Positions 1-6,887 of a stretch of DNA of 26,011 nt are shown here, in pieces (position 1 is the first letter of the stretch; each line of letters begins with the position of its first letter). The stretch lies in assembly GCA_964487155.1 (NCBI GenBank), contig CAZAQB010000036.1, forward strand, positions 1 through 26,011, read 5' to 3'. The position numbers and the translations under genes are program-made. Source of the stretch: CAZAQB01 sp964487155 (lineage in GTDB: Bacteria > Pseudomonadota > Gammaproteobacteria > Nitrococcales > Nitrococcaceae). The notes beneath the pieces were generated by a model, which saw only the letters and a list, made by a program, of their open reading frames with translations, was not told the origin of the DNA and did not search any database.

Positions 1-7
1 GCCACCC

Positions 8-916
8 ATGAACCACGGATCAGCGGCCATGGACGCATGGCTGGCGATGATGCGTCAGGTCCACGAGCTCGCCACCGGCAACGGTCCCGGCGAAGCGGGC
101 GACGCATCCGTGGGGGAAACGGGCGCCTCGCTGATCGCCACCCTGATCCAGCGCGGGCTTGCCACCGTGGCGGCGGAAGCAGAGGCCCTGGCAGCCGGCG
201 ACGACCCGGAAGCGGTGGCCGAGCGCCTGCGGCCCCGCTTGCAGGAGGCCATGGACGAACTGCTGGCGCTACACCGGAACGCCTCCGAGGCCGCGCTGCT
301 GCCAGTGGAACTCGCTTCGGCCGCGCTCGGCAATCTGGCGGCCCTGCAATCCCTCCACCCGCTCGGCTCGGAGGCCTGCGCGGGCGCCGCGCCCCGCCTT
401 GGAATGTTCCAGAACTACCAGGCGCAGCTTGAAGCCGTGGCCTGCGCAGCCCAGCGCTACCGGGACGCCACTCGGCGCTACGGCGAGCTGCTGGTCCAGG
501 TGGGAAACCAGAGCATCGCGGAGTTCGACCGCCGCCTGCGGCTGCGCGACGGCGAGCCCCCCGCCGGCGTGCGCGAGCTGCATGGCCTGTGGGTAGCCGC
601 TGGCGAGGCGGCCTACGAGGAAGTGCTGCGCAGCGACGCCTACTCCGAAGCGTTCGGTGAACTTACCAATGCCGCCGTGGAGCTCTCCAGCAGCCTGCAG
701 GGGCTCTGGGACGAATGCCTGGAGGCGCTCAGCCTGCCGTCCCGCAGGGAACTGGAAGCCACCCAGCAACGCCTGGAGCAGGTACGCCGGCGCAGCGAGG
801 CCGAGACTCGCGAACTGCGCCGCGAAATGGACCTGCTGCGCCGTGAACTGCGCGGCCTGGCCACAGCCCCCGGCAGCAGCGCCAGCGTGCGCCACCGCGG
901 CGGGGGGGGCCAGTGA
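8..916 (+). CDS. phaE: PHA synthase class III, subunit PhaE
   Basis: This is the non-catalytic partner of the class III polyhydroxyalkanoate synthase, which forms a complex with PhaC on PHA granules. The 302-aa product is rich in Ala, Glu and Leu. Its N-terminus contains a short Trp segment (MDAWLAMM), and its C-terminal 50 residues form a charged heptad-like coiled coil (from about RELEATQQRLEQV onward). Identification rests on this architecture and on the 4-nt overlap (GTGA) with a clear class III phaC. Only seven bases precede the ATG at 8, so the ribosome binding site is outside the window. The true start could lie upstream, because known PhaE proteins tend to be somewhat longer. A second in-frame ATG lies at 29. 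Confidence 0.85.
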   Translation: MNHGSAAMDAWLAMMRQVHELATGNGPGEAGDASVGETGASLIATLIQRGLATVAAEAEALAAGDDPEAVAERLRPRLQEAMDELLALHRNASEAALLPVELASAALGNLAALQSLHPLGSEACAGAAPRLGMFQNYQAQLEAVACAAQRYRDATRRYGELLVQVGNQSIAEFDRRLRLRDGEPPAGVRELHGLWVAAGEAAYEEVLRSDAYSEAFGELTNAAVELSSSLQGLWDECLEALSLPSRRELEATQQRLEQVRRRSEAETRELRREMDLLRRELRGLATAPGSSASVRHRGGGGQ

Positions 917-1965
917 CCAGACCAACCGAGCGCGCCGCCGCCCTGCGCGAGTGGCAGGCCCTGAGCGAGGGCATGGCGCGCGCCTGGCGCCAGGCGGCGG
1001 AGTTGCAGCCGGTGCCCGTGGGGATCACGCCTCGGGAGGCGGTGCTGGAGCACGACGGCGGCACCCTGTATCGCTACAGCGGCGGTGGGGGCCCGCCCCT
1101 GCTGCTGGTGTACTCCCTCGTCAACCGGGCCTACCTGCTGGATCTGCGCGAGCGCCGCTCGGTGGTACAGCGTCTGCGGGACGCCGGCTTCACCGTCTAC
1201 CTGCTGGACTGGGCGAGCCCCGGCCCCATGGACCGGTTCCGCAGCCTGGACGACTATATCGAGGACACCCTGGATCGGGCGGTGGAGCATATCTCCACGA
1301 CTCACGGAGGGAGCCCGGTACACCTGACGGGAGTCTGCCAGGGGGGCACCCTGTCCCTGTGCTACGCGGCGCTCCACCCGGAGCGGGTGCGCACCCTCAC
1401 CACCCTGGTCACACCGGTGGACTTCCAGACCGCCGAGGATCTGCTCTACCACCTGGCGCGGCACGTGGACTTCGAGGCCGTGGTGAGGGCCAGCGGCAAT
1501 GTCCGGTCCCTGGGCCTGAACATGGTCTTTGCCGGGCTCAAGCCATTCCAAATGTTCGGGCAGCGTTACCTGGCGCTGGCGGATCTGGCGGACAAGCCGG
1601 ACGCGATGGCGGACTTTCTGCGCATGGAACGCTGGATGTACGACAGCCCCGACCAAGCCGGCGCCGCCTTCCTGCAGTTCGCCCGTGACTTCTACCAGCG
1701 CAACGGTCTGGTGAACGCCAGCGTGACCCTCGGGGGCAGGGGCGTGGATCTGGGGCGCCTGTCCATGCCGGTCTGCAACGTCTACGCCACCGCCGACCAC
1801 CTGGTGCCGCCGGACGCCGCCCGGGCCCTGGGACGGCTGGCGGGCAGCCCTGACTATACCGAGCGGGCCATGCCGGGGGGGCACCTGGGGGTGTTCATCG
1901 GCGGCCAGGCGCACCGGGAACTCTACCCGTGGCTGGCGCAGTGGCTGCAACAGCGCAGTGCCTGA
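913..1965 (+). CDS. phaC: PHA synthase class III, catalytic subunit PhaC
   Basis: PhaC polymerises (R)-3-hydroxyacyl-CoA into PHA. The 350-aa length is right for class III (about 355 aa); class I and II enzymes are near 560-600. The alpha/beta-hydrolase fold carries the PHA-synthase lipase-like box GVCQGG, with nucleophile Cys142. Asp295 (in NVYATADHLVPP) and His324 (in MPGGHLG) complete the triad. The spacing matches the Allochromatium C149/D302/H331 triad with a constant offset of 7. The start is GTG at 913, overlapping the phaE stop by four bases, so the two are translationally coupled. The gene is followed by a 400-bp convergent gap rather than another synthase gene. Confidence 0.97.
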   Translation: MTRPTERAAALREWQALSEGMARAWRQAAELQPVPVGITPREAVLEHDGGTLYRYSGGGGPPLLLVYSLVNRAYLLDLRERRSVVQRLRDAGFTVYLLDWASPGPMDRFRSLDDYIEDTLDRAVEHISTTHGGSPVHLTGVCQGGTLSLCYAALHPERVRTLTTLVTPVDFQTAEDLLYHLARHVDFEAVVRASGNVRSLGLNMVFAGLKPFQMFGQRYLALADLADKPDAMADFLRMERWMYDSPDQAGAAFLQFARDFYQRNGLVNASVTLGGRGVDLGRLSMPVCNVYATADHLVPPDAARALGRLAGSPDYTERAMPGGHLGVFIGGQAHRELYPWLAQWLQQRSA

Positions 1966-2012
1966 GACCGCGCGCGGCGCTGGCGCCTGTTGCGATGCAG
2001 CACGCAAACTGC

Positions 2013-2040
2013 TTGCGATTTGCGCAGTTGCGAATAGAAT
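2013..2040 (+). promoter_or_regulatory. Possible sigma70 promoter downstream of phaC
   Basis: TTGCGA (2013-2018), a 16-bp spacer and TAGAAT (2035-2040) would start a + transcript near 2047. That transcript would run to the terminator at 2210-2235, giving about 190 nt with no ORF. TTGCG occurs four times between 1989 and 2034. The promoter is weaker than the - strand promoter at 2325-2353, and the same stretch may simply be phaEC 3' UTR. Confidence 0.35.
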
Positions 2041-2108
2041 GCAGCCTATGCATATCACTACAGGTTTTGTGGTTTTGGCCTGTACCGCGCAGAGTTCCAA
2101 ACAGCGGA

Positions 2109-2136
2109 CAAAAAGAACCCCCTGAAGACAGGGGGT
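2109..2136 (-). terminator. Intrinsic terminator, - strand (candidate sRNA / phaB transcript)
   Basis: On the - strand an 8-bp stem (ACCCCCTG/CAGGGGGT) with a 4-nt loop is followed by TTCTTTTTG. This is the first - strand terminator after phaB and lies about 180 bp past the start of the candidate sRNA. Confidence 0.75.
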
Positions 2137-2318
2137 AACGGAGTGGCGACGAAAATTACCTAGGATACGTCGCCAGGAGGAGGAGACGGCTCTCCGAGCC
2201 GGATCAGCTAAGGGGTCTTCGACCCCTTTCTTTTTGCCTGCCGATCCGCTGTTGAATCCTGTCAGGCGGGGCAAGTGCGCGACGAGCGCCCCGGCATCTC
2301 CCGCCTTCTATGTTGCTG
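2110..2318 (-). ncRNA. Candidate PhaR-controlled small RNA in the phaC/phaB gap
   Basis: A consensus promoter (TTGACA-17-TAATAT) predicts a start near 2318, and an intrinsic terminator ends the transcript near 2110, giving about 205 nt. The only ATG-started ORF inside is 11 codons. In order, the RNA contains the hairpin complementary to 2210-2228, a hairpin with arms CGGCTC/GAGCCG (2187-2201), an unpaired UCUCCUCCUCC tract (2176-2186), a hairpin with 8-bp arms TGGCGACG/CGTCGCCA (2144-2175), and the terminator hairpin (2117-2136). The CU-rich linker resembles the anti-Shine-Dalgarno loops of base-pairing sRNAs. It could equally be processed from the phaB 3' UTR, since no - strand terminator separates it from phaB. 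I do not recognise a named RNA family. The structure is read by eye; function and regulator are inference. Confidence 0.5.
2210..2235 (+). terminator. Intrinsic terminator, + strand (phaEC)
   Basis: The stem AAGGGGTC/GACCCCTT (2210-2217/2221-2228) with a 3-nt loop is followed by TCTTTTTG. It ends + strand transcription from phaEC, or from the possible promoter at 2013, before it enters phaB antisense. Confidence 0.75.
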
Positions 2319-2327
2319 TGCAACATA
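2309..2327. promoter_or_regulatory. Operator palindrome over sRNA promoter (PhaR-like site 1)
   Basis: TATGTTGC-TGT-GCAACATA is a perfect 8-bp inverted repeat with a 3-bp spacer. It overlaps the -10 box and start point of the - strand promoter at 2325-2353. Its TGC-N3-GCA core is shared with the sites at 3202-3216 and 5281-5289, and resembles the TGC-rich palindromes (CTGC-N3/4-GCAG type) I recall reported for PhaR of alphaproteobacteria. Binding by PhaR is inference. Confidence 0.6.
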
Positions 2328-2353
2328 TTAGCTCTCGCCAGAATGGGTGTCAA
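2325..2353 (-). promoter_or_regulatory. Consensus sigma70 promoter reading toward phaC
   Basis: On the - strand, TTGACA (2348-2353), a 17-bp spacer and TAATAT (2325-2330) form a near-perfect housekeeping promoter between the phaB stop codon and the candidate sRNA. It points away from phaB into a stretch with no gene. Confidence 0.75.
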
Positions 2354-2368
2354 CCGCATTTTCGGCCG

Positions 2369-3115
2369 TCAGAAGCTGCAGAACATGGCGCCGTTGACGG
2401 GGATGTTGGCGCCGTTGATATAGCCTGCTTCCTCGGCCGCCAGAAACTGCACCACCCGGGCGACATCCTCGGGTTCCCCCATGCGCCCGGCAGGCACCTG
2501 TGCCAGGATCTGCTCCCGCACCGGCTCCGGAATCGCCTCGGTCATGGCCGTGCGGATGTAGCCCGGGGATACCGTATTGGCGGTGATACCCTTGGGCGCC
2601 CCTTCCTTGGCCAGGGCCATGGTGAAGCCGTGCATGCCTGCCTTGGCCGCCGAGTAGTTGGTCTGACCGAACTGGCCGGTCTGCCCGTTGACCGAGGCGA
2701 TGTTGACGATCCGGCCATACCCGCGCTCGCGCATCCGGCCCGCGAACTGGCGGGTGACGTTGAACACGCTGGTGAGGTTGACGGCGATCACCGCCTCCCA
2801 GTTCTCCGGCGCCATCTTGTGCAGAAAGCTGTCGCGGGTGATGCCGGCCGCGTTAACCAGCGCCCCGACGGGCCCGAACTCTTCCTCCACGAAGTCCGCC
2901 ATCTCCGCGCAGGCCTCGAAGCTGGAGACGTCGCACTGCACCCAGGACACCTCGACCCCAGCGGCCCGCAGTTCGGCCTGCCACTGCTCGATACCTTCCT
3001 TCTCGGGGTCCACGCAGGTAGTAACGACCCGATGGCCGGACTCGTACAGGGCCCGGCAGATGGCGGTTCCGATGCCGCCGTTGCCACCGGTTACCAGCGC
3101 CACGCGCTTGCTCAT
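2369..3115 (-). CDS. phaB: Acetoacetyl-CoA reductase PhaB
   Basis: PhaB is an NADPH-dependent reductase that converts acetoacetyl-CoA to (R)-3-hydroxybutyryl-CoA, the monomer for PhaEC. The 248-aa protein is a classical short-chain dehydrogenase. It has the cofactor motif TGGNGGIG at 9-16, NAAG at 88-91, and the catalytic tetrad Asn113, Ser141, Tyr154 and Lys158 (YSAAK). Length and PHA context separate it from FabG, to which it is closely related. The ATG is preceded by GGGAGGTGAGTA, a good ribosome binding site. It has its own promoter at 3225-3253 with an operator at the start point. Confidence 0.95.
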   Translation of the reverse strand: MSKRVALVTGGNGGIGTAICRALYESGHRVVTTCVDPEKEGIEQWQAELRAAGVEVSWVQCDVSSFEACAEMADFVEEEFGPVGALVNAAGITRDSFLHKMAPENWEAVIAVNLTSVFNVTRQFAGRMRERGYGRIVNIASVNGQTGQFGQTNYSAAKAGMHGFTMALAKEGAPKGITANTVSPGYIRTAMTEAIPEPVREQILAQVPAGRMGEPEDVARVVQFLAAEEAGYINGANIPVNGAMFCSF

Positions 3116-3201
3116 TACTCACCTCCCGAAGTTCTGGCTCGCCGCAGGTGCAGGGGGCCGAATGCCCCCCGGCCGCCGCTGGCCGATAGGCCGCGTCCGC
3201 C

Positions 3202-3216
3202 TTGTGCAGCGCACAA
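3202..3216. promoter_or_regulatory. Operator palindrome at phaB start point (PhaR-like site 2)
   Basis: TTGTGC-AGC-GCACAA is a perfect 6-bp inverted repeat with a 3-bp spacer. It lies just downstream of the predicted phaB transcription start (-10 box at 3225-3230), where a bound repressor would block initiation. It has the same TGC-N3-GCA core as the other two sites. PhaR, encoded next door, is the obvious candidate ligand. Confidence 0.65.
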
Positions 3217-3224
3217 TAACCGGG

Positions 3225-3253
3225 ATCATAGGGACGGGTGACTGAAGTGTCAA
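3225..3253 (-). promoter_or_regulatory. phaB promoter (sigma70 consensus)
   Basis: On the - strand, TTGACA (3248-3253), a 17-bp spacer and TATGAT (3225-3230) predict a start near 3218. This leaves a 5' UTR of about 100 nt before phaB. phaB is therefore likely transcribed separately from phaA-phaR, with PhaR as repressor. Confidence 0.75.
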
Positions 3254-3264
3254 CTGGCCGGCAA

Positions 3265-3303
3265 CGAAAAGTAACAGCCAGCGGGGCCCCGATGCGGGGC
3301 CCT
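3265..3303 (-). terminator. Weak terminator after phaR
   Basis: An 8-bp GC stem (3284-3291/3295-3302, loop ATG) is followed on the - strand by a poor, interrupted T tract (GCTGGCTGTTACTTTTCG). It lies between the phaR stop and the phaB promoter. Confidence 0.4.
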
Positions 3304-3379
3304 TCGCCGGCGGCCTCCGCCGCGGGTCGGCGGGGCGATCATCCAGGCTGGTATCGGCCTGTTTGGACAGGGAGGCGGT

Positions 3380-3970
3380 TCAGCCGCCGCCCGCGCCCCC
3401 ACCATCCCGGGGCTTGCGGCGGGGCGGGCGCTGGCGGGCGGCGGCGGGACTTTCGTCCGACTCCTCGCGGCTGCCGGAAGCGGCTTGCGCGGAGCGCGCC
3501 GGGCCCGAGCCATGCGGCCCCTGTTGCTCCTCACCCTCCGGGTTGAACCCGGACATGGCCTGCTGCCACATCTGCAGGTTGCGCTCGGCGATCTGGGTGA
3601 GCATGGCCATGGGGGAGTTGTCCATCAGCGACTTGGTGCGTTCGCGGAACACTCGCTGCTGGTCCGTCCACAGCTCCATGCTCTTCTCCAGGTAACTGGT
3701 GAGCATGTTCTGCATGTTGCCGCCGTAGGCACGGATGAACTGGGCCAGCAGTTCGCTGCTGAAGATGGGCTCGCCACCCTCCTCCTCCTCGGCAATGATC
3801 TGGAGCAGGATGCTCCGGGTGAGGTCAGCCTTGGTCTTGGCATCCACCACCTGGAAGTCGACGCTGTCCAGCACCAGGCGCTTGACGTCCGCCAGGGTGA
3901 TGTAGCTGCTGATCGCCGTGTCGTAGAGCCGGCGATTCGGGTACTTCTTGATGATCCGGGTGTCTGACAT
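3380..3970 (-). CDS. phaR: PHA synthesis repressor PhaR
   Basis: PhaR is a DNA-binding repressor that also binds PHA granules and releases PHA-related promoters when polymer accumulates. The 196-aa protein opens with the family signature RIIKKYPNRRLYDT (residues 5-18). The DNA-binding/accumulation-regulator domain follows to about residue 70, then a second helical domain (YGGNMQNMLTSYLEKSMELW) to about 145. The last 45 residues are a Gly/Arg/Ser-rich low-complexity tail. It follows phaA by 60 bp and is probably cotranscribed with it. Its likely operators in this window are the three TGC-N3-GCA palindromes; that link is inference. Confidence 0.93.
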   Translation of the reverse strand: MSDTRIIKKYPNRRLYDTAISSYITLADVKRLVLDSVDFQVVDAKTKADLTRSILLQIIAEEEEGGEPIFSSELLAQFIRAYGGNMQNMLTSYLEKSMELWTDQQRVFRERTKSLMDNSPMAMLTQIAERNLQMWQQAMSGFNPEGEEQQGPHGSGPARSAQAASGSREESDESPAAARQRPPRRKPRDGGGAGGG

Positions 3971-4030
3971 CGTTTGCCCCGTCTCTCCCCACCAGCGGGC
4001 GGCGACGCCTGCCGCCGCCCGTGATCGCCG

Positions 4031-5209
4031 TCAGCGCTCCACCGCCAGCGCCACGCCCTGGCCGCCGCCGATGCACAGGGTCGCCAGGCCCTTGCTGGCG
4101 CCGCGCCGCTTCATCTCGTGCAGCAGCGTCACCAGGATGCGTGCCCCGGAGGCCCCGATCGGATGGCCGATGGCGATGGCACCGCCGTTGACGTTGACCT
4201 TCTCCGGATCCCAGCCCAGATCCTTGCCGACCGCCAGGAACTGGGCGGCGAAGGCTTCGTTGGCCTCGATGAGGTCCAGATCGTCGACACTCCAGCCGGC
4301 CCGCTCCAGGCAGCGCTGGGTCGCCGGAACCGGCCCGTAGCCCATGATGCTGGGATCGACGCCGGCGTTGGCGTAGGCGCGAATCCGGGCCAGGGGTTCC
4401 AGACCCAGTTCCTGGGCCTTGGAGGCGGACATGACCACCGCCACGGCCGCCCCGTCGTTGATGCCGGAGGCATTGCCGGCGGTCACGCTGCCGTCTTTCT
4501 TGAACGCCGGGCGCAGCCCGCCCAGGCCTTCGGCGGTGACCCCCTCCCGGGGAAACTCGTCCACCTCGAAGCGCAGCGGATCCCCCTTGCGCTGGGGAAT
4601 CTCGATGGGAACGATCTCGTCGGCGAACCGGCCCTCCTTGATGGCCTTCTCCGCCAGCTGCTGGGAGCGGGCCGCGAAGGCATCCTGCTGCTCCCGGGTG
4701 ATCTCGTGCTGCTCGGCCAGATTCTCCGCCGTGACGCCCATGTGGTAGTCGTTGAAGGCGTCCCACAGACCGTCCTTGATCATGGTGTCTTCCAGCTTCC
4801 AGTCGCCCATGCGCTGGCCGGTGCGGGACTTGGGCAGGGCGTGGGGCGCCAGGCTCATGCTCTCCTGGCCACCGGCCAGGATCACCGAGGCGTCGCCCAG
4901 CTTGATGGCCTGGGCAGCCAGGTGGGTGGCCTTCAGCCCGCTGCCGCACACCTTGTTGATGGTCATCGCCGGGCAACTGGTGGGCAGCCCGGCCTTCAAG
5001 GAAGCCTGGCGGGCGGGATTCTGGCCCACCGCGGCGGTGAGCACCTGGCCGAGAATCACCTCGTCCACCTGCTGGGGATCCAGCCCCGCACGCTGCAGCA
5101 CGCCCCGCAGCACCTGGGCACCCAGCTCCGTGGCGGGAACCTGCGACAGCGCCCCGCCAAACGATCCTACGGCGCTGCGCCCTGCAGCAACTATGACGAC
5201 GTCTTCCAT
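4031..5209 (-). CDS. phaA: Acetyl-CoA C-acetyltransferase (beta-ketothiolase) PhaA
   Basis: PhaA condenses two acetyl-CoA to acetoacetyl-CoA, the first step of PHB synthesis. The 392-aa product matches the family length. It carries Cys88 (NKVCGSG), which forms the acyl-enzyme, His349 (GHPIGASG) and Cys379 (CIGGGQG). The reading frame is open to 5290, but MEDVVIVAAGR at 5209 is the canonical N-terminus and is preceded by AGAGGG about 10 nt upstream. The extra 27 codons are untranslated leader. A degradative thiolase (AtoB) is indistinguishable by sequence alone; the phaR/phaB context decides. Confidence 0.95.
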   Translation of the reverse strand: MEDVVIVAAGRSAVGSFGGALSQVPATELGAQVLRGVLQRAGLDPQQVDEVILGQVLTAAVGQNPARQASLKAGLPTSCPAMTINKVCGSGLKATHLAAQAIKLGDASVILAGGQESMSLAPHALPKSRTGQRMGDWKLEDTMIKDGLWDAFNDYHMGVTAENLAEQHEITREQQDAFAARSQQLAEKAIKEGRFADEIVPIEIPQRKGDPLRFEVDEFPREGVTAEGLGGLRPAFKKDGSVTAGNASGINDGAAVAVVMSASKAQELGLEPLARIRAYANAGVDPSIMGYGPVPATQRCLERAGWSVDDLDLIEANEAFAAQFLAVGKDLGWDPEKVNVNGGAIAIGHPIGASGARILVTLLHEMKRRGASKGLATLCIGGGQGVALAVER

Positions 5210-5280
5210 CAGGCAAGACCCTCTGCGATTGCGGAATATCGGCCGCGCGCACCCCACCGTGAGCGGGCCGCGCGCGGTGT

Positions 5281-5289
5281 TGCAATGCA
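5281..5289. promoter_or_regulatory. Weak operator-like palindrome upstream of phaA (PhaR-like site 3)
   Basis: TGC-AAT-GCA lies about 75 bp upstream of the phaA start codon. It overlaps the start point of a weak - strand promoter candidate (TTCGCG at 5316-5321, 17 bp, TATCCT at 5293-5298). The arms are only 3 bp, with a partial extension (TTGC...GCAT). It is listed because it shares core and position with the two strong sites, and would give phaA-phaR autoregulation. Confidence 0.35.
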
Positions 5290-5353
5290 TTAGGATATCA
5301 GGCCGCGGGGACTCCCGCGAAACCGCAGCATCGGGCCGTGCTGCACCGCCGGA

Positions 5354-6592
5354 TCAGCCGGTGAGCAGCCGCTGCACCTCGGCAATCTCATCCCGCGCCT
5401 GGTCGCGGATGGAGTGGCTGTCGCCAAGCTCCAGTCCCGCAGCCACCAACCGGCCAAGGGCCGGCACCTGGGACAGGGTGGGGTAGCGATCAGCGGCCCG
5501 CGTGCCCGCCATGCTCTCCAACTGGGCCGCGACCAGCAGATCGGCATAGTCGGCGGGGCCGTCCTGATAGCGGTACCAGCTCTCGGCCGCCGCCGGCACC
5601 TGCACCAGTTCCTCGGAGAAATTCCAGCGCCGCAGGATCATCACACCGATCTCCCCCTGGTGCTGGCTGAGGACCTGCTCCAGGCTCCGGGGATCGGCCG
5701 CCAGCTCAGGATAGTCGCCGGCGTGCGCCACCAGTGGCACTGCTCCGATGTCATGGATCAGGCCCGCCAGCAACGCCTGGTCGGGGTCGAAGCCCTTCAG
5801 GCCCCTGGCCATCACCGACGCGATGGCGGCCACCAGGGTGCTGTGCATCCACAGCTCCACCATGCGCCGGTGCAGCAGCGGGTTGGCGGCCCGGAACACC
5901 TCACGCATGGTGACCGCCGTGACCACCTCCCGCACGGTGCGCAGCCCCAGGCGCATCACGGCGGAGCGCAGCGAGTCCGCCTTGGCGCTGGCGGCGTAGA
6001 GGGCGCTGTTGGCGGTCTTCAGCACCTGGGCGGCCACAGTGGGGTCTGCCTGCAGGACGCGGATCACGTCGTTGGGCCCCGCTTCCGGGTCCTCCACCAG
6101 CTTGCGCACCCGCACCGCGATGTCGGGCATGCCCGGCAGCGCCAGGCGATCTTCCATCAGATCCCGCACCAGCTGGTAGAACAGAGCCTCGCCGGGCGCG
6201 TCCTCGGGAGCCTCCTCCACTTCCGCGGCGGGCAGGCGGGAGGCTTCCAGAGCCTGCTGGATGCGCACCGCGGGCAGCCGGATCAGGCGCACGTCGGTGC
6301 GCGCCAGGGCGCTGAACTTGTGGGTGCCACCCAGGCCCAGGGGCTCGGCGGCGGCGCCGGCGTCTCCCATGCCCACCAGTGTGCGCTGCTCGCCGGGTTC
6401 TTCCACCAGCACCACCTCGCCGGACAGGACGTAGCGGGTGTAGGCGTCTTCCTCGCCCTTGCGGAAGATCACGGAACGCGCCGGGACCTCCTCGATCTCG
6501 GCCTCCGCGGCCAGCGCCCGCAGCGCCGCGTCGTCCAGCTCGCGCAGCGGCACCAGGTCGGATAGCACGTCAGCCTCGATGGAATTCGTCAT
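5354..6592 (-). CDS. cNMP-binding-like / HDOD domain signalling protein
   Basis: The 412-aa cytoplasmic protein has two parts. Residues 12-115 resemble a cyclic-nucleotide-binding beta-barrel (FRKGEEDAYTRYVLSGEVVL). Residues 140-340 form an HDOD domain typical of bacterial signalling proteins, including PTVAAQVLKTANSALY and LRTVREVVTAVTMREVF. Unusually for HDOD, an intact HD pair is present at His280-Asp281 (GLIHDIGAVPL). The phosphate-binding cassette of true cAMP receptors (GE.A....R.A) is not recognisable, so cyclic-nucleotide binding is doubtful. It is transcribed divergently from the patatin-like gene and is not operonic with phaA. Its specific function is unknown. Confidence 0.85.
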   Translation of the reverse strand: MTNSIEADVLSDLVPLRELDDAALRALAAEAEIEEVPARSVIFRKGEEDAYTRYVLSGEVVLVEEPGEQRTLVGMGDAGAAAEPLGLGGTHKFSALARTDVRLIRLPAVRIQQALEASRLPAAEVEEAPEDAPGEALFYQLVRDLMEDRLALPGMPDIAVRVRKLVEDPEAGPNDVIRVLQADPTVAAQVLKTANSALYAASAKADSLRSAVMRLGLRTVREVVTAVTMREVFRAANPLLHRRMVELWMHSTLVAAIASVMARGLKGFDPDQALLAGLIHDIGAVPLVAHAGDYPELAADPRSLEQVLSQHQGEIGVMILRRWNFSEELVQVPAAAESWYRYQDGPADYADLLVAAQLESMAGTRAADRYPTLSQVPALGRLVAAGLELGDSHSIRDQARDEIAEVQRLLTG

Positions 6593-6887
6593 ATCGCTTT
6601 CTGTGCGGGACTCGTGGTTCAGGGTGCCGGCGCGGCGCTATCATCACGCCCTCGAAGGCGGCGGGATTCGGAGCCTGCCGGCAGCTACGCAAATCCGCCG
6701 CCGGCAGGTGGAAGGACTGCGGCAGCGCCGCCTTTGTCCACCTGCAACCCGATTATCGGCGGACAGCATTCTGGAACAGCGAACCCGATCCCAAAAGTTC
6801 GCCGGCCCCTGGCGCCAGCGCGGCGCCGGGATCCGCCCGCCCCGCTGGGCCGAGCGCCGCCGGCTGCGGCTGCAGGCCCTGCGGGTC
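6593..6887. other. Divergent intergenic region, HDOD gene / patatin gene
   Basis: These 295 bp lie between the HDOD start and the first ATG of the patatin-like gene. The patatin frame stays open across it, and a GTG at 6708 could give a longer N-terminus. No convincing promoter, operator or terminator was seen. The only structure noticed is a repeated CCGGCAG with one inverted partner. Confidence 0.4.

Larger units (their letters stand above)
2109..2236. repeat. 128-bp unit bounded by 9-bp inverted repeats
   Basis: CAAAAAGAA at 2109-2117 and TTCTTTTTG at 2228-2236 are exact inverted copies, and each is part of a terminator for the opposite strand. In RNA from either strand the A-rich 5' end could pair with the U-rich 3' tail and close a four-hairpin structure. 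No target-site duplication is visible, so I do not call it mobile. Confidence 0.55.

Noticed and set aside
2047..2236. + strand CsrB/RsmZ-type RNA with repeated GGA motifs
   Set aside because: GGA repeats are present, but most are clustered in one linker rather than in hairpin loops, and the + promoter is weak. The - strand RNA has the better promoter, so the + reading is kept only as an alternative.
640..2274. Long - strand open frame across phaE/phaC
   Set aside because: It is antisense to well-identified phaE and phaC and has the His/Gln/Gly-rich composition of a GC-rich shadow frame.
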